NCBI RefSeq assembly: GCF_014192335.1
Contig: NZ_JACHXU010000002.1
Span: 62,001-126,000 of the forward strand
Direction of reading: 5' to 3'
Source: Aporhodopirellula rubra
GTDB lineage: Bacteria; Planctomycetota; Planctomycetia; Pirellulales; Pirellulaceae
Length of the DNA stretch: 64,000 bases
Shown here: positions 1 to 9,872 of the stretch, in pieces
Layout of the letters: every line of letters starts with the position of its first letter
Numbering within the stretch: the stretch's first letter is position 1
Made by a program: the position numbers and the translations under genes
Notes under the pieces: generated by a model
What the model was told of the DNA's origin: nothing
What the model saw: the letters and a program-made list of their open reading frames with translations, nothing else
Database searches by the model: none

Positions 1-1486
1 AGCGGAAAAATCCGGCATGCGAATGTGCCAAGTGACACGGCAGCACAAACGTGCTTTCCCACAACGAGATGATCAACATCGCGATCACCGCAAAAGGGAT
101 CACCGCCATGAATTTGCCCATCACCCCGGATACAAAGAACATCGGCGAGAACGCGATCACCGTGGTTGCGATCGATGCGGTCACACTCGGCAAAACTTCC
201 GTCGCCCCGTCCACCGCCGCGTCCATCAACGTCTTGCCCATCTGACGATGCGCGTAGATATTCTCGCCGATCACAATCGCATCATCGACGACGATCCCGA
301 GCGCAATCAGGAACGAAAACAACGACAACATGTTAAGAGTCTGATCACCGTAGGATAGCGCCGCTCCCGCACCCATGATCGAAATGGGAATGCCAAGGGC
401 CACCCAGAACGCCAAACGGACTTCGAGGAAAAACGCTAAGACCAAGAAGACCAACGCCAGACCTTGGGCACCGTTGCGCAGCAACAACGCCATCCGGTCA
501 CGCACGTCGACACTTGTGTCGCCCCACAAAACCAATCGATACCCCGGAGGCAATTCGGCAATTTCCGCATATCCACGAACATCGTCGACCAACGCGAGCA
601 AGTCTTCGCTCTTGGTGCGCTGCACGTTCACAACGAGCGCGGGTTCGCCGTTGATCTCACCGACCGCGGTCACGTCTTCGAACTCGTCTCGAACGACGCC
701 CAAGTCACCTACCGTCAACACCACACCTCCCGGTTCGGTGATCAACGGGATCGTTTCGATTTCGGGACCGACGCGTCCTTTGTTTTTCGCCCGCAGCAGA
801 ATTTCCTGCCCCTGCGATTTCAACTGACCGCCCGGCAACTCCACGTTGTGAGCCCGAATGAGGCCTGCGACTTGATCGAGCGTTAACCCATACGAGCGCA
901 GAGTCGCCTCGGGGATTTCAACATCGATTTGATAGTCACGCGTGCCCATCAATTCCGCCACCGAAACGCTCGGCAACAGCAGCATCTCCGAACGCACACG
1001 CTCGGTCACTTCACGCAGCGCCAATTCACCACGACGCGAGCGATCGTCCGGTCCGATCACGCCGACGCGAATTGCGGTATCACGAAACGTGATCTGTTCC
1101 ACGCTCGCGTCTTCGGCGAGGTCCGGAAAACTCGGAATCCGATCGACTTCTCGGTCGATCTCCGACATCACCTTTTGAACGTCGTCGACGTCGCTCCGCA
1201 ATTCTGCGAGAACGTAGCCGGTCCCTTCCAGTGCGATCGAGGTGACCTTTTTGATCCCGTCGATCGAACGAATCGCCTCTTCTATTTTTTGACAGATCGC
1301 TTCCTCGGCATCCTGGGGTGTCGCGCCAGGATAGGGCACCGAGATCATCACGACCTCCAACTCAAACTCGGGAAACACCTCACGCCGCATCGTCATGAAC
1401 GCGCCCGCGCCGATCAGCACCAACGCAAACATCACCACATTCATTCCGGGCGCGTTGTGGATCGCCCATGAAATCGCTCGTCTCAT
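1..1486 (-). CDS. RND-family efflux pump inner-membrane subunit (partial, C-terminus off the window)
   Basis: About the first 495 codons of a roughly 1000-residue AcrB-like (HAE1/HME) proton-driven efflux pump of the inner membrane; the gene continues past base 1. The protein starts MRRAISWAIHNAPG, has a first membrane helix at about residues 15-33, then the porter domain, which contains the usual YPGATPQDAEE segment. A membrane bundle follows with GIVVDDAIVIGENI; its paired aspartates are the proton-relay residues of this family. The start ATG (1486-1484) overlaps the TGA of the upstream adaptor gene (1485-1483) as ATGA, so the two are translationally coupled. With the TetR gene at 3716-4558 this forms a regulator-adaptor-pump operon. 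No outer-membrane channel gene is visible here. The substrate cannot be told from sequence. The family call is secure. Confidence 0.93.
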   Translation of the reverse strand, partial: MRRAISWAIHNAPGMNVVMFALVLIGAGAFMTMRREVFPEFELEVVMISVPYPGATPQDAEEAICQKIEEAIRSIDGIKKVTSIALEGTGYVLAELRSDVDDVQKVMSEIDREVDRIPSFPDLAEDASVEQITFRDTAIRVGVIGPDDRSRRGELALREVTERVRSEMLLLPSVSVAELMGTRDYQIDVEIPEATLRSYGLTLDQVAGLIRAHNVELPGGQLKSQGQEILLRAKNKGRVGPEIETIPLITEPGGVVLTVGDLGVVRDEFEDVTAVGEINGEPALVVNVQRTKSEDLLALVDDVRGYAEIAELPPGYRLVLWGDTSVDVRDRMALLLRNGAQGLALVFLVLAFFLEVRLAFWVALGIPISIMGAGAALSYGDQTLNMLSLFSFLIALGIVVDDAIVIGENIYAHRQMGKTLMDAAVDGATEVLPSVTASIATTVIAFSPMFFVSGVMGKFMAVIPFAVIAMLIISLWESTFVLPCHLAHSHAGFFR

Positions 1487-3666
1487 CGGTTCACCTCCGA
1501 CTCAGCGGAATCGGACTTCCGTTGCCGCTCGCCATTGACGGCAACCTTTCGCGATTGAACGCGGGCTGACTTTGGATTTGGCGACACGCCTTCGGGTCCC
1601 GTCAAACGCAGCCCCGCGATCTCTTCCGCGGCGGTCGTGGTCACTTCACCAACGACACTCGCCGGTGCACGAACGGGAAAGACATCCGTCCGCAAATTTC
1701 CGACCGGTGACACCACGACAAACGAACCATCAACGAGCACATCGCCAGACACTTCGCAAATCCACGACTGACCCGTTGCCTGAACTTCCGAATCGAGATC
1801 ATCGCCAGGAACGTTCGCAATGAATTCCTCCTCCGTCACGAACAGATCAATCGGACGGATATTTTGACGGATGACCAAATTGCCCGGCACCCACGCGGCC
1901 GGGTCAAAGCCCGCCATCGGGTCCGTCTCGGATCGTCCGGCTGGCTCATCTTTGCCGCCCTCAGACTCTTCCGGCGATGCGTCATCGGACTTCGACGCAT
2001 CGGCGATCTGTTCGGTCGCCTGCTCAGGCGCGGCGGACGGTTCGGGTTCGTCTGCATCGCCTCTGTCTGCATCGCCACCTTCCGCCTCGTCACCCTCAGG
2101 CGTGATGGAAACATCCAGCACGCTCGCGTCAGGCAAAAACTGCCAAACACGATTGCCCGGCTTGAGCGCCTCGCTAGGCAAGACGACCAACTCCACCGCC
2201 GGATCGAGCTCCAACCGCAACTTGACGAACATGCCTCGCACTAACGCCGTCGGTCCAGCGATTTCATCCGAGGCGTTCATTTTCTTGGTCACCTTCCCGT
2301 CACGAATCACTTGAAAGGTTTGCGGATCGTCGACCAAGATCCGTACAGGAACGGTTCGCGTTTGCTCATCCAATCCGATCCCGTCATAGCCGATCAGATT
2401 GCCCGTCCACTGGTAAATCAAACCGTCGCGGCCCGACACGACATAGCGAACGATGACGGGCGTCGGAGGCAAACGGTATCCGCGGTCTTGAGTGTTCAGG
2501 GGCGCCGTCAATGCAGCGTCGGTGTCATCGGCAACGTCCGCTTTGCGTTGATTGAGAACCCAATAAAGCTGGTCCGTCCGCAGCTTTGCCGCCACCTCGA
2601 CCTTCGACGTGTCTTCGATCGTGACGACCGGACTCCCGCGAGCGACAAATGTATTTAACTCCGCCTGTTCACTGACCACGACTCCGCTGATCGGGGCCTT
2701 GATCTCGGTGCGGCGAAGGTTGTTCTCAGCGGCTTCGAGTTGCATCGCCGCCAATCGCTCAGCGGATTCCAACCGGGTTCGTTTCTTTTCTGAGAGATCG
2801 AGTTGGTTCTGATAAACAACGAGTTGTTGCTGCGCCGACAACAACGCTCGCCGTGCCTGATCGAGTTCGCCTTGACTGGCAAACTGACTCGGTAACGCTT
2901 CTTGTCGTTTGAGTTCGCGTCGTTGCAGTTCAATATCAGCTCGCGCTAGTTCCATCGAGCGTTTCGTGTTAACCATCTCCTGATCAACTTCGCCGAGCGC
3001 CTCGTATTCCTGCTGACGCTGGCGCTGCAACCGTTTGACTTCGAGTTCATAGTCGGTGGGGTCGATCCGCATCAACACCGCCCCCTTGGTCACGTATTTG
3101 CCGGTTTCACACAGTGGCGATTTTTCGACAATTTGTCCCGCCACTTCCGTCGCCAGAATGACTTCCCGAAAAGGAACCACGGTTCCGTCGGCACTCAGAT
3201 GCAATTTCTCGCCCGTACTGACCAGCGACCGAACCGGGACCACGTCGACGGCAGGCAAGGCGAACAATCGGCCGACGGGTGTGTCGTCAATCGGCGGTCG
3301 CGCCGCCGACTCGACCGTCCCGAGCATCCAAACGATTCCCGCCGCGGCACATAACAAAATGACCGGAATGACGAGGTTGTAAATCAACCACCTCGGCAAG
3401 TTGCGGAGTGGCTTGACCGGCAAATCGGGATTGCCGGGCACCTCACCGCTGCCGTGCAAAGTCGCCCCGGCGTAATCCCCACCGGACGCACCGAGCCCCG
3501 GTGCTCTCGCCGCATCACCGTGAGCGGTCGAATCACCGTTGGTGGATGAGTCACCATTGGTCGATGGAGGAGAATGATTCGGATCGGGCGGCAATTTCTT
3601 CTCCGATCCCGCGTACGGATCCCCGGTCGGACCTGGGGACTTTGCTTCAGTCGATTCGATACTCAT
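1483..3666 (-). CDS. HlyD/AcrA-type periplasmic adaptor of RND efflux system, with long N-terminal and acidic extensions
   Basis: 727-residue membrane fusion protein that should link the RND pump encoded next to it to an outer-membrane channel. It has a proline- and glycine-rich cytoplasmic tail (residues 1-90), one membrane helix (about 93-115), a split lipoyl/barrel-sandwich domain, and a long Gln/Glu/Arg-rich coiled-coil hairpin (about 205-320). The second lipoyl half follows (RRTEIKAPISGVVVSEQAEL), then a beta-barrel domain. Unlike the usual 350-450-residue adaptors, it carries an acidic low-complexity stretch rich in Asp, Glu, Ala and Gly (about 522-592), then a further C-terminal segment of about 130 residues. 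Its TGA overlaps the pump start by ATGA. The TetR gene ends 49 bp upstream in the same direction, so one transcript is likely. Confidence 0.9.
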   Translation of the reverse strand: MSIESTEAKSPGPTGDPYAGSEKKLPPDPNHSPPSTNGDSSTNGDSTAHGDAARAPGLGASGGDYAGATLHGSGEVPGNPDLPVKPLRNLPRWLIYNLVIPVILLCAAAGIVWMLGTVESAARPPIDDTPVGRLFALPAVDVVPVRSLVSTGEKLHLSADGTVVPFREVILATEVAGQIVEKSPLCETGKYVTKGAVLMRIDPTDYELEVKRLQRQRQQEYEALGEVDQEMVNTKRSMELARADIELQRRELKRQEALPSQFASQGELDQARRALLSAQQQLVVYQNQLDLSEKKRTRLESAERLAAMQLEAAENNLRRTEIKAPISGVVVSEQAELNTFVARGSPVVTIEDTSKVEVAAKLRTDQLYWVLNQRKADVADDTDAALTAPLNTQDRGYRLPPTPVIVRYVVSGRDGLIYQWTGNLIGYDGIGLDEQTRTVPVRILVDDPQTFQVIRDGKVTKKMNASDEIAGPTALVRGMFVKLRLELDPAVELVVLPSEALKPGNRVWQFLPDASVLDVSITPEGDEAEGGDADRGDADEPEPSAAPEQATEQIADASKSDDASPEESEGGKDEPAGRSETDPMAGFDPAAWVPGNLVIRQNIRPIDLFVTEEEFIANVPGDDLDSEVQATGQSWICEVSGDVLVDGSFVVVSPVGNLRTDVFPVRAPASVVGEVTTTAAEEIAGLRLTGPEGVSPNPKSARVQSRKVAVNGERQRKSDSAESEVNR

Positions 3667-3715
3667 GACGGCCTATTTTCTTTTGGTTTTCTAATGCTTC
3701 GATTTTGTTTCGTTC

Positions 3716-4558
3716 TTAGGTCGTGGGACCCGGAGATGACTGAACCGATCGATCTTCTGTTCCGGTCGAATTGCTCGCGTCACGGTCGATCTGCTGATGC
3801 ACCTGCACGATGTCCGATCGACCGCATGCGGCCAGCGTCGTGGCCGTGATGTGTCGGCAGAGCGAATCGACGTCGAAATGCCGTGCACGAACTTCGGGCT
3901 GGACGAGCTGTTCGATCACCTGTTTGCCGAGGAGGTAGTGCAAGCACTGACCAACAACGCCAAGTGCGACTTGCGCGACCAGAGCGTTTTCCTGCCAGGA
4001 ACGGGTTGGCTGCGACTTCGCCGCCTCCAACGGAGCAATCAATTGCTCGATCGTCTGGCAGAGCGCGTCATGAATCGGACGAAAGTATTCCTGAATGACT
4101 TCGCTCAACGCCGCCGTCGGCTGCTGAACCTCCCGCATCATGAGCATCGATTCCCATCCCGTGCTGTCGCTCGACAGCATCCGCGACAACAACGTTCGAA
4201 CGAGCTTGCGGAGCGTCTCTTCGGGTGGAGCGTCCCCCACCACAGGAGCCGGAAACGCCCGCTGGCGTCGATTCCGAATCCCCGCCAACACGGCGCGGTA
4301 GAGCCCCATTTTGTCGCCGAAATAATAATTGACCGCAGCAATATTGACCCCAGCAACTTTGGCAATTTCACGCACGGGAGCCCGATCGAACCCGCGTCGA
4401 GCGAATACGGGCCCCGCGGCGGCAACCAATCGAGCCGAAGGGTCCCCCGCGACCAAGGGCGTTTTGCCGACGGGCGAACCACCGGCATCCGAGTCCGCGT
4501 TCGACAATTCGTCGGAACCGAGCGGATCTTGCGACAAATTTTGTTGAGAAGGAGGCAT
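3716..4558 (-). CDS. TetR/AcrR-family transcriptional repressor (CecR/DUF1956-like)
   Basis: 280-residue one-domain regulator. After a disordered N-terminus of about 35 residues comes the TetR helix-turn-helix (roughly 40-90), recognisable by FARRGFDRAPVREIAKVAG and VNYYFGDKMGLYRAV. The C-terminal ligand domain contains MMREVQQPT and resembles the CecR (YbiH) group, whose E. coli member controls an HlyD/ABC exporter (established knowledge). Here it heads an operon with an HlyD-type adaptor and RND pump, so it probably represses that operon and itself until a toxic ligand binds. Two palindromic operator candidates lie 78-102 bp upstream of its start (see 4636-4660). It is divergent from acetyl-CoA synthetase, so that gene may also be affected. 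Ligand unknown. Confidence 0.9.
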   Translation of the reverse strand: MPPSQQNLSQDPLGSDELSNADSDAGGSPVGKTPLVAGDPSARLVAAAGPVFARRGFDRAPVREIAKVAGVNIAAVNYYFGDKMGLYRAVLAGIRNRRQRAFPAPVVGDAPPEETLRKLVRTLLSRMLSSDSTGWESMLMMREVQQPTAALSEVIQEYFRPIHDALCQTIEQLIAPLEAAKSQPTRSWQENALVAQVALGVVGQCLHYLLGKQVIEQLVQPEVRARHFDVDSLCRHITATTLAACGRSDIVQVHQQIDRDASNSTGTEDRSVQSSPGPTT

Positions 4559-4635
4559 GAAGGCCGTTCAAGAGAAGAAAAAGTACCCCGAAAATGCGAT
4601 TTCACACCCATCATGACTGGAAGCTCGAAAAAGTT

Positions 4636-4660
4636 AAACACCTGTTTGAAACATTTGTTT
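4636..4660. promoter_or_regulatory. Tandem palindromic operator candidate for the TetR regulator
   Basis: Two 12-bp sites with the same pattern, AAACA-NN-TGTTT, lie side by side: AAACACCTGTTT (4636-4647) and AAACATTTGTTT (4649-4660), centres 13 bp apart. They are in the divergent promoter region between the TetR gene (starts at 4558, minus) and acetyl-CoA synthetase (starts at 4747, plus). Short arms around a small spacer, in tandem, are typical of TetR-family operators. Binding is inferred, not shown. Confidence 0.6.
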
Positions 4661-4746
4661 TATTTTGCCCACCCCATCGATTTCGCGACAACTGCTAGAC
4701 TGTGGGCTTCCCCATCCACCCGCCTCCCCTCGCAACAAGACTGCTG

Positions 4747-6720
4747 ATGTCCGCAACTCCCGCCGACGCTTCACAAGGTGGCTCGATTGACCACGTTTTG
4801 ACCGAAGACCGCCTGTTCCCGCCATCTGCCGAGTTCACAAAAAACGCTGTAATTTCGACGCAAGATCAGTACGAACAACTCTATGCGGCCGCCCGCGACA
4901 CCCCGGACGATTTCTGGCGCGACCAGGCCAACGAGCACCTGCATTGGTTCGAACCGTTCAGTGAAGTCTGCCAATGGGAGGCACCTGACGCAAAATGGTT
5001 CGTCGGAGGCAAAACAAACGCCTGTTACAACTGCGTCGACGCCCACGTCGAAGCCGGCCGCGGCGACAAAACCGCGATCATCTGGGAGGGTGAACCCGGC
5101 GACAAACGAACGCTCAGCTATCGAGAATTGCAAACCGAAGTCGCGAAATGCGCCGAAGCCTACCAACAACTCGGCGTCGGCCTCGGTGACGTGGTCAGCA
5201 TCTACATGCCGATGACGCCGGAACTGGCAATCGCGATGCTCGCCTGTGCCCGCATCGGTGCGATCCACTCGGTGATTTTCGCCGGATTCAGTGCCGAATC
5301 GATCGCGGACCGGAACAATGACGCCTCCGCCAAACTGATGATCACGTCCGACGGACTGAATCGCCGGGGCAAAGTCCTGCCGCTGAAACAGACCGTTGAC
5401 GAAGCCCTCGACAAATCCACCACCGTGGAAAAGTGTCTCGTCCTTCGCCGCACCGGTGGCGACGACACTCCGATGACCGAAGGCCGTGACGTGTGGTGGC
5501 ACGACGTCGTCGACACCCAACCCGGCGTCCTGCCCGCGACCCCGCTCGAGAGCGAAACGCCGCTTTTCATCCTTTACACCTCTGGCAGCACCGGTAAACC
5601 CAAAGGCATTCTGCACACGACCGCGGGCTACAACCTGTGGGCTCGCCGCACGTTTGAATGGGTGTTCGACCATCGCGACGACGACATCTACTGGTGCACG
5701 GCCGATTGCGGTTGGATCACGGGACACTCCTACATTGTCTACGGCCCGATGACGGCGGGTGCGACATGCTTGATGTACGAAGGCGCGCCCAATCATCCCG
5801 CCGAAGACCGTTTTTGGGATCTCGTCGAGAAATACAAAGTCACCATCCTTTACACCGCACCGACCGCGGTACGCGCCTTCATCAAATGGGGCGACGAACA
5901 CGTCGACAAACATGACCTGTCTAGCCTGCGATTGCTCGGCAGTGTCGGCGAAGGCATCAACCCGGAAGCCTGGATGTGGTACCACGAAAAGATCGGCGGC
6001 GGCAAATGCCCGATCGTCGACACGTGGTGGCAAACCGAAACCGGCGGAATCATGATGAGCCCCCTCCCCGGCATCACGCCAACCAAGCCCGGGTCATGTA
6101 CCAAACCGTTGCCCGGAGTCATTCCGAAAATCGTTGACGAAATCGGAAACGAAGTCGACAGCGAACACGGCGGCAAACTCTGCATTTCGCAGCCATGGCC
6201 CGGCATGTTGCGTGGCATCTGGGGTGATCCCAAACGTTTCGTCGATCAATACTTCAGCGACGTGCCGGGACAATACCTCACCGGCGATAACGCGCGACGC
6301 GACAGCGACGGGTACTACTGGATCATGGGCCGGATCGACGACGTGATCAACGTTTCCGGTCACCGACTCAGCACGATCGAAGTCGAAAGCGCGTTGGTCT
6401 CTCACCCCGACGTTTGCGAAGCCGCCGTTGTCGGCCGCCCCGACGATCTCAAAGGCCAAGCCATTGCGGCATTCGTCACGACGACCAACCGCGAAGTCAA
6501 CGACGAATTCCTCAAAGAACTCAAACAGCACGTGAGGAAACAAATCGGTGCGTTAGCCCAACCCGATGACATCCGCTTCACTTCGGCTCTTCCGAAGACA
6601 CGCAGCGGCAAAATCATGCGCCGGTTGTTGCGTGACGTTGCCGCCGGACGCGAATTGGCGGGCGACACGTCCACCCTCGAAGATCTCGCGTCCATCGCGA
6701 GCCTGCAAGAGAAGGATTGA
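4747..6720 (+). CDS. acs: Acetyl-CoA synthetase (AMP-forming)
   Basis: 657-residue ANL-superfamily enzyme that makes acetyl-CoA from acetate, ATP and CoA in the cytoplasm. The N-terminal ACS segment has [14 protein letters not shown]. The P-loop motif is [11 protein letters not shown], followed by [19 protein letters not shown], which is characteristic of acetyl-CoA synthetases, then [10 protein letters not shown]. The C-terminal domain ends with the A10 motif [11 protein letters not shown], whose lysine is catalytic and is the residue acetylated in known Acs enzymes. Length matches the family (about 650). I chose the ATG at 4747; an upstream in-frame start at 4702 would add 15 unconserved residues. 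The stop overlaps the next start (TGATG), coupling it to the membrane kinase. The putative TetR operators lie 87-111 bp upstream. Confidence 0.96.
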   Translation: MSATPADASQGGSIDHVLTEDRLFPPSAEFTKNAVISTQDQYEQLYAAARDTPDDFWRDQANEHLHWFEPFSEVCQWEAPDAKWFVGGKTNACYNCVDAHVEAGRGDKTAIIWEGEPGDKRTLSYRELQTEVAKCAEAYQQLGVGLGDVVSIYMPMTPELAIAMLACARIGAIHSVIFAGFSAESIADRNNDASAKLMITSDGLNRRGKVLPLKQTVDEALDKSTTVEKCLVLRRTGGDDTPMTEGRDVWWHDVVDTQPGVLPATPLESETPLFILYTSGSTGKPKGILHTTAGYNLWARRTFEWVFDHRDDDIYWCTADCGWITGHSYIVYGPMTAGATCLMYEGAPNHPAEDRFWDLVEKYKVTILYTAPTAVRAFIKWGDEHVDKHDLSSLRLLGSVGEGINPEAWMWYHEKIGGGKCPIVDTWWQTETGGIMMSPLPGITPTKPGSCTKPLPGVIPKIVDEIGNEVDSEHGGKLCISQPWPGMLRGIWGDPKRFVDQYFSDVPGQYLTGDNARRDSDGYYWIMGRIDDVINVSGHRLSTIEVESALVSHPDVCEAAVVGRPDDLKGQAIAAFVTTTNREVNDEFLKELKQHVRKQIGALAQPDDIRFTSALPKTRSGKIMRRLLRDVAAGRELAGDTSTLEDLASIASLQEKD

Positions 6721-8900
6721 TGCCGTCGCGTCGCTTACACGATAGCGAGACTCTGAGATCGCGAATCCAAACCGGCACCAATCGTCGATTGGTGTCGTGG
6801 TTCGCGGCAGCCTACCTCGTGGTCATGTTCACCACGATGATTTGGGTGACCCGGAAATTGGATCACTCGATGCGCCGACTGACTGGCCGATCGATCCAAT
6901 CCATTTTGGTCGGCAACGTCGCCCGGGTTCGGCTGCACATTGTTGAACTCGAACGCGACGCGGAACAACTGCTCGCAAACTCATCAATCCGCACCTCACT
7001 CGTCGAATCACTGACGGTAGATTCTCCGGCCCCAAACCCACAGGTAACGAGAACCGGCGGCACTGCCGCGACCGACGGCGACGAAGAAAGCGACACCGCC
7101 AATCGCGGCCCCCAAAAATCGCTCATCACGCGCCACCCACTCACCGGTGGTTGGATTTTGACGGACGGCGCCGGACGCGTCGTCGCGTCCGATGACGAGG
7201 CCCGCATCGGTACATTCAGCCAATGGACCGATCACAATCGCATGCAATTGCTGGGCAACAAGTCCACTCTCGTCTTGCCGCCTCTTCAATCAGACACCCC
7301 GACAATGTCTGTCCTGTCCCCTTTGACGGAGGAGAACCAACTGCTCGGCGCGTTCGGATGGCTCATCGACCCTCGCCGCTATCTCAGCGCCCGAATGTCG
7401 ATCACCCCAACCGATGCAACCTACGTGTTTGACCGGCAGGCTCGCATGTTGACCCGCAGCCGTTTCGGCTCGCGCCTTCCGTTTTCGGCTTTGGAAACCG
7501 ACGAAGAACCAACGGCCTGGCAACCGATCCTGATCCGCGATCCCGGCCGGTTTCTCGAATCCCCCGAAGAAATCACCGCTGACGAACTCGCTCGTCGCCC
7601 ACTCACACAGATGGCCGACCAAGCCACACGAGGATCCGCAGGCGTCAACACCGATGGGTACAACGACTACCGAGGTGTTCGCGTTGTCGGCGCGTGGCAA
7701 TGGCTGCCTGAGTTCAATCTCGGGATGGCGATGGAGATCGACGCGGACGAAGCCTTCGCGCCCGTCAATATTCTCCGCCGAGTGATCGTAGGATTGTTCG
7801 GTTTACTGACACTCGCGGGCCTCTGCGTGGCAGGACTGGCACTGTGGTCGGCCCGCCTGCAAGAACGTTTGCAGGATCGCGACCGCGGACGCCGCCGCTT
7901 GGGACAATACGAATTAACCGAGTTGCTGGGCGCCGGTGGGATGGGTTCGGTCTATCGCGGTCGCCACCAATACCTTCGCCGCGACGTTGCGATCAAGGTG
8001 CTCGAAGGCGAAGACCTGTCGCGACAATCGATCGAACGCTTCCGCCGCGAAGTTCAATTGACGTCCACGCTCCGTCATCCCAACACCATCGCGATTTACG
8101 ACTACGGCCAAGCCCACCGGTTGTTCCATCACAACATCGAAGAAGGGACACACGATACCGATAGCGTTTTCTATTACGTGATGGAATACATCGATGGGAT
8201 CTCGCTGCAACAGCTCATCGATTTCTATGGCCCCCAAGACCCGACCCGCGTGATCCATCTGTTGCTGCAAATCTGCGGATCGATCGCCGAGGCACATGAC
8301 GCCGGTCTGATCCACCGCGACATCAAACCCGCCAACATCCTATTGAGTGCCCAAACGAACTCGTGGGACTTTATCAAAGTGCTCGACTTCGGCCTCGTAA
8401 AGGACCTCGGACGCGTCGACGACACCGTGGCACTGACGATGACGCGGAGCGATTCGATCACCGGCACCCCACTCTACATGGCGCCCGAAACGATCCGCGA
8501 CCCGACCGCCGCGAGCATGTCCGGTGACCTATATTCGATCGGCGCGGTGGGATACGCCCTGCTCACCGGGCAAACCACTTACGACGGAGACTCCGCAATC
8601 GATTTGTGTTTGAAACAACTCGAACGCGCCCCCGTCCGCCCTGAAACACGGCTGGGACGCGTCTTGCCCGATGGGCTGCAAAACCTGATCATGGAGTGCC
8701 TCTCCCTGCAATCCGATTCGCGTCCTGCGTCCGTCAATGAACTCGTTACCCGCCTCGACGCACTCCCCGAATCAGGACGTTGGACGCAAGCCGACTCGGC
8801 CCTTTGGTGGGAAACCGTCTTCGAAGCCAATCGCCAACGCACGCCGGTCGAGACCAAGAACCCTACCCTCGCCGACCATCCACTCAATTCCGCACCGTAG
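6720..8900 (+). CDS. Transmembrane Ser/Thr protein kinase with N-terminal extracytoplasmic sensor domain
   Basis: 726-residue receptor-like Hanks-type kinase. Order: short cytoplasmic tail, membrane helix 1 (about 23-44), extracytoplasmic region of about 300 residues that looks like a double-Cache/PDC sensor, membrane helix 2 (about 350-376), and a cytoplasmic kinase domain from about 393. Kinase motifs are complete: glycine loop LLGAGGMGSVYRG, the VAIKVLEG lysine, catalytic loop LIHRDIKPANILL (about 530), DFG in VLDFGLVKD, and APE in MAPETI. It should therefore be active. The sensor sits on the N-terminal side, the reverse of PknB-like kinases. The ATG at 6720 overlaps the acs stop codon by one base, and a DMT transporter follows after 6 bp. 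Coupling to acs suggests a link to acetate status, which is inference. Confidence 0.92.
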   Translation: MPSRRLHDSETLRSRIQTGTNRRLVSWFAAAYLVVMFTTMIWVTRKLDHSMRRLTGRSIQSILVGNVARVRLHIVELERDAEQLLANSSIRTSLVESLTVDSPAPNPQVTRTGGTAATDGDEESDTANRGPQKSLITRHPLTGGWILTDGAGRVVASDDEARIGTFSQWTDHNRMQLLGNKSTLVLPPLQSDTPTMSVLSPLTEENQLLGAFGWLIDPRRYLSARMSITPTDATYVFDRQARMLTRSRFGSRLPFSALETDEEPTAWQPILIRDPGRFLESPEEITADELARRPLTQMADQATRGSAGVNTDGYNDYRGVRVVGAWQWLPEFNLGMAMEIDADEAFAPVNILRRVIVGLFGLLTLAGLCVAGLALWSARLQERLQDRDRGRRRLGQYELTELLGAGGMGSVYRGRHQYLRRDVAIKVLEGEDLSRQSIERFRREVQLTSTLRHPNTIAIYDYGQAHRLFHHNIEEGTHDTDSVFYYVMEYIDGISLQQLIDFYGPQDPTRVIHLLLQICGSIAEAHDAGLIHRDIKPANILLSAQTNSWDFIKVLDFGLVKDLGRVDDTVALTMTRSDSITGTPLYMAPETIRDPTAASMSGDLYSIGAVGYALLTGQTTYDGDSAIDLCLKQLERAPVRPETRLGRVLPDGLQNLIMECLSLQSDSRPASVNELVTRLDALPESGRWTQADSALWWETVFEANRQRTPVETKNPTLADHPLNSAP

Positions 8901-8906
8901 CCACAC

Positions 8907-9818
8907 ATGTCATGGATGATCCTGACGCTCGTTTCAGCATTGATGCTGGGGCTCTACGACGTCGCCAAGAAAGTCTCCGTGCGTGGCAACGCGGTCCCGA
9001 TGGTGCTGCTGGTCAGTGTCAGCGTCAGTGCAGCGATCTGGACGGTGATGCTGCTCGTGCAGACTTTCCTGCCATCCATCGCCGTTCCAAAATTACTGGT
9101 GGTGGAATCAATCAGCGGCAAAGGACACCTCGCGTTGGCGGGCAAGTCGCTGCTCGTCGGTGCCTCCTGGGTGCTCGCGTTTTACTCGCTCAAGGTCCTC
9201 CCTCTTTCGATCGCCGCCCCGATCCGCGCGACTAGCCCGCTGTGGACGCTCTTCATCGCGATCGTGTTTTTGGCTGAACGGCCCGCGCCGCTGCAGTGGC
9301 TCGGAATTGCCATCGTGCTCGGTTCGTTCTGGGCGTTGTCGTTGGTCGGCGCCAAAGAAGGAATCCGATTTCGAACCGATCGCGCCGTTTGGTGGATGAT
9401 TGCGGCAACGATCCTCGGTGCGTTCAGTGCAATTTACGACAAACTGTTACTGCAAGAGTTCGGATTCAGCCCCGCCACCGTCCAGGCATGGTTTAGCGTT
9501 TACCTCGTGCCGGTGATGACCCCGCTCGCCGTGCGATGGTACCTCGAACAAAAAAGAGACGATCCGGCTAAAATCGTCCAGTTCGAAATGCGAGCGTCGA
9601 TCGTCTGGATCAGCCCACTTTTGCTGGCCGCCGACATGGCGTACTTCTCCGCATTGGCTGATCCCGATGCACTCATCTCCATCGTCTCTCCTCTGCGTCG
9701 AGCCAGCGTTGTCGTCGCGTTAATTTTCGGCAGCCGCATGTCGGGCGAAATCAATCTCAAACGAAAAGCCGCCTGCGTTCTCGGCATCCTCACCGGCATT
9801 ATTCTGCTGATGTTGTAG
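8907..9818 (+). CDS. EamA/DMT-superfamily membrane transporter
   Basis: 303-residue integral membrane protein with about ten hydrophobic helices and two repeated EamA halves, the usual size and layout of drug/metabolite transporters. The first half ends in IAAPIRATSPLWTLFIAIV followed by FLAERP, and the second half in ISIVSPLRRASVVVALIFG; both are typical helix-end motifs of the superfamily. It begins 6 bp after the kinase stop, so it is probably the third gene of the acs-kinase operon. Members export amino acids, nucleotides or drugs; the substrate cannot be assigned from sequence. It converges on the ABC transporter genes across a 54-bp gap. Confidence 0.85.
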   Translation: MSWMILTLVSALMLGLYDVAKKVSVRGNAVPMVLLVSVSVSAAIWTVMLLVQTFLPSIAVPKLLVVESISGKGHLALAGKSLLVGASWVLAFYSLKVLPLSIAAPIRATSPLWTLFIAIVFLAERPAPLQWLGIAIVLGSFWALSLVGAKEGIRFRTDRAVWWMIAATILGAFSAIYDKLLLQEFGFSPATVQAWFSVYLVPVMTPLAVRWYLEQKRDDPAKIVQFEMRASIVWISPLLLAADMAYFSALADPDALISIVSPLRRASVVVALIFGSRMSGEINLKRKAACVLGILTGIILLML

Positions 9819-9835
9819 CCGGATCAGCGAAATCC

Positions 9836-9853
9836 ATCCGCTGCCTCGCGGAT
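9836..9853. terminator. Hairpin between convergent genes, possible bidirectional terminator
   Basis: ATCCGC and GCGGAT form a 6-bp stem around a 6-base loop (9836-9853) in the 54-bp gap between the DMT transporter (plus) and the ABC ATPase (minus). There is no T-run, so this would be an atypical terminator. Weak evidence. Confidence 0.3.
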
Positions 9854-9872
9854 TCCCGATCCAGACGAACCG

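Noticed and set aside
3797..4747. 316-codon open frame antisense to the TetR gene
   Set aside because: Shadow frame; its composition is rich in Arg and His and it has no domain, while the minus strand codes a clear TetR protein.
4771..6033. 420-codon open frame antisense to acetyl-CoA synthetase
   Set aside because: It is the GC-rich shadow of the Acs frame, lacks any recognisable domain, and no start signal is visible; the plus-strand protein explains the sequence.
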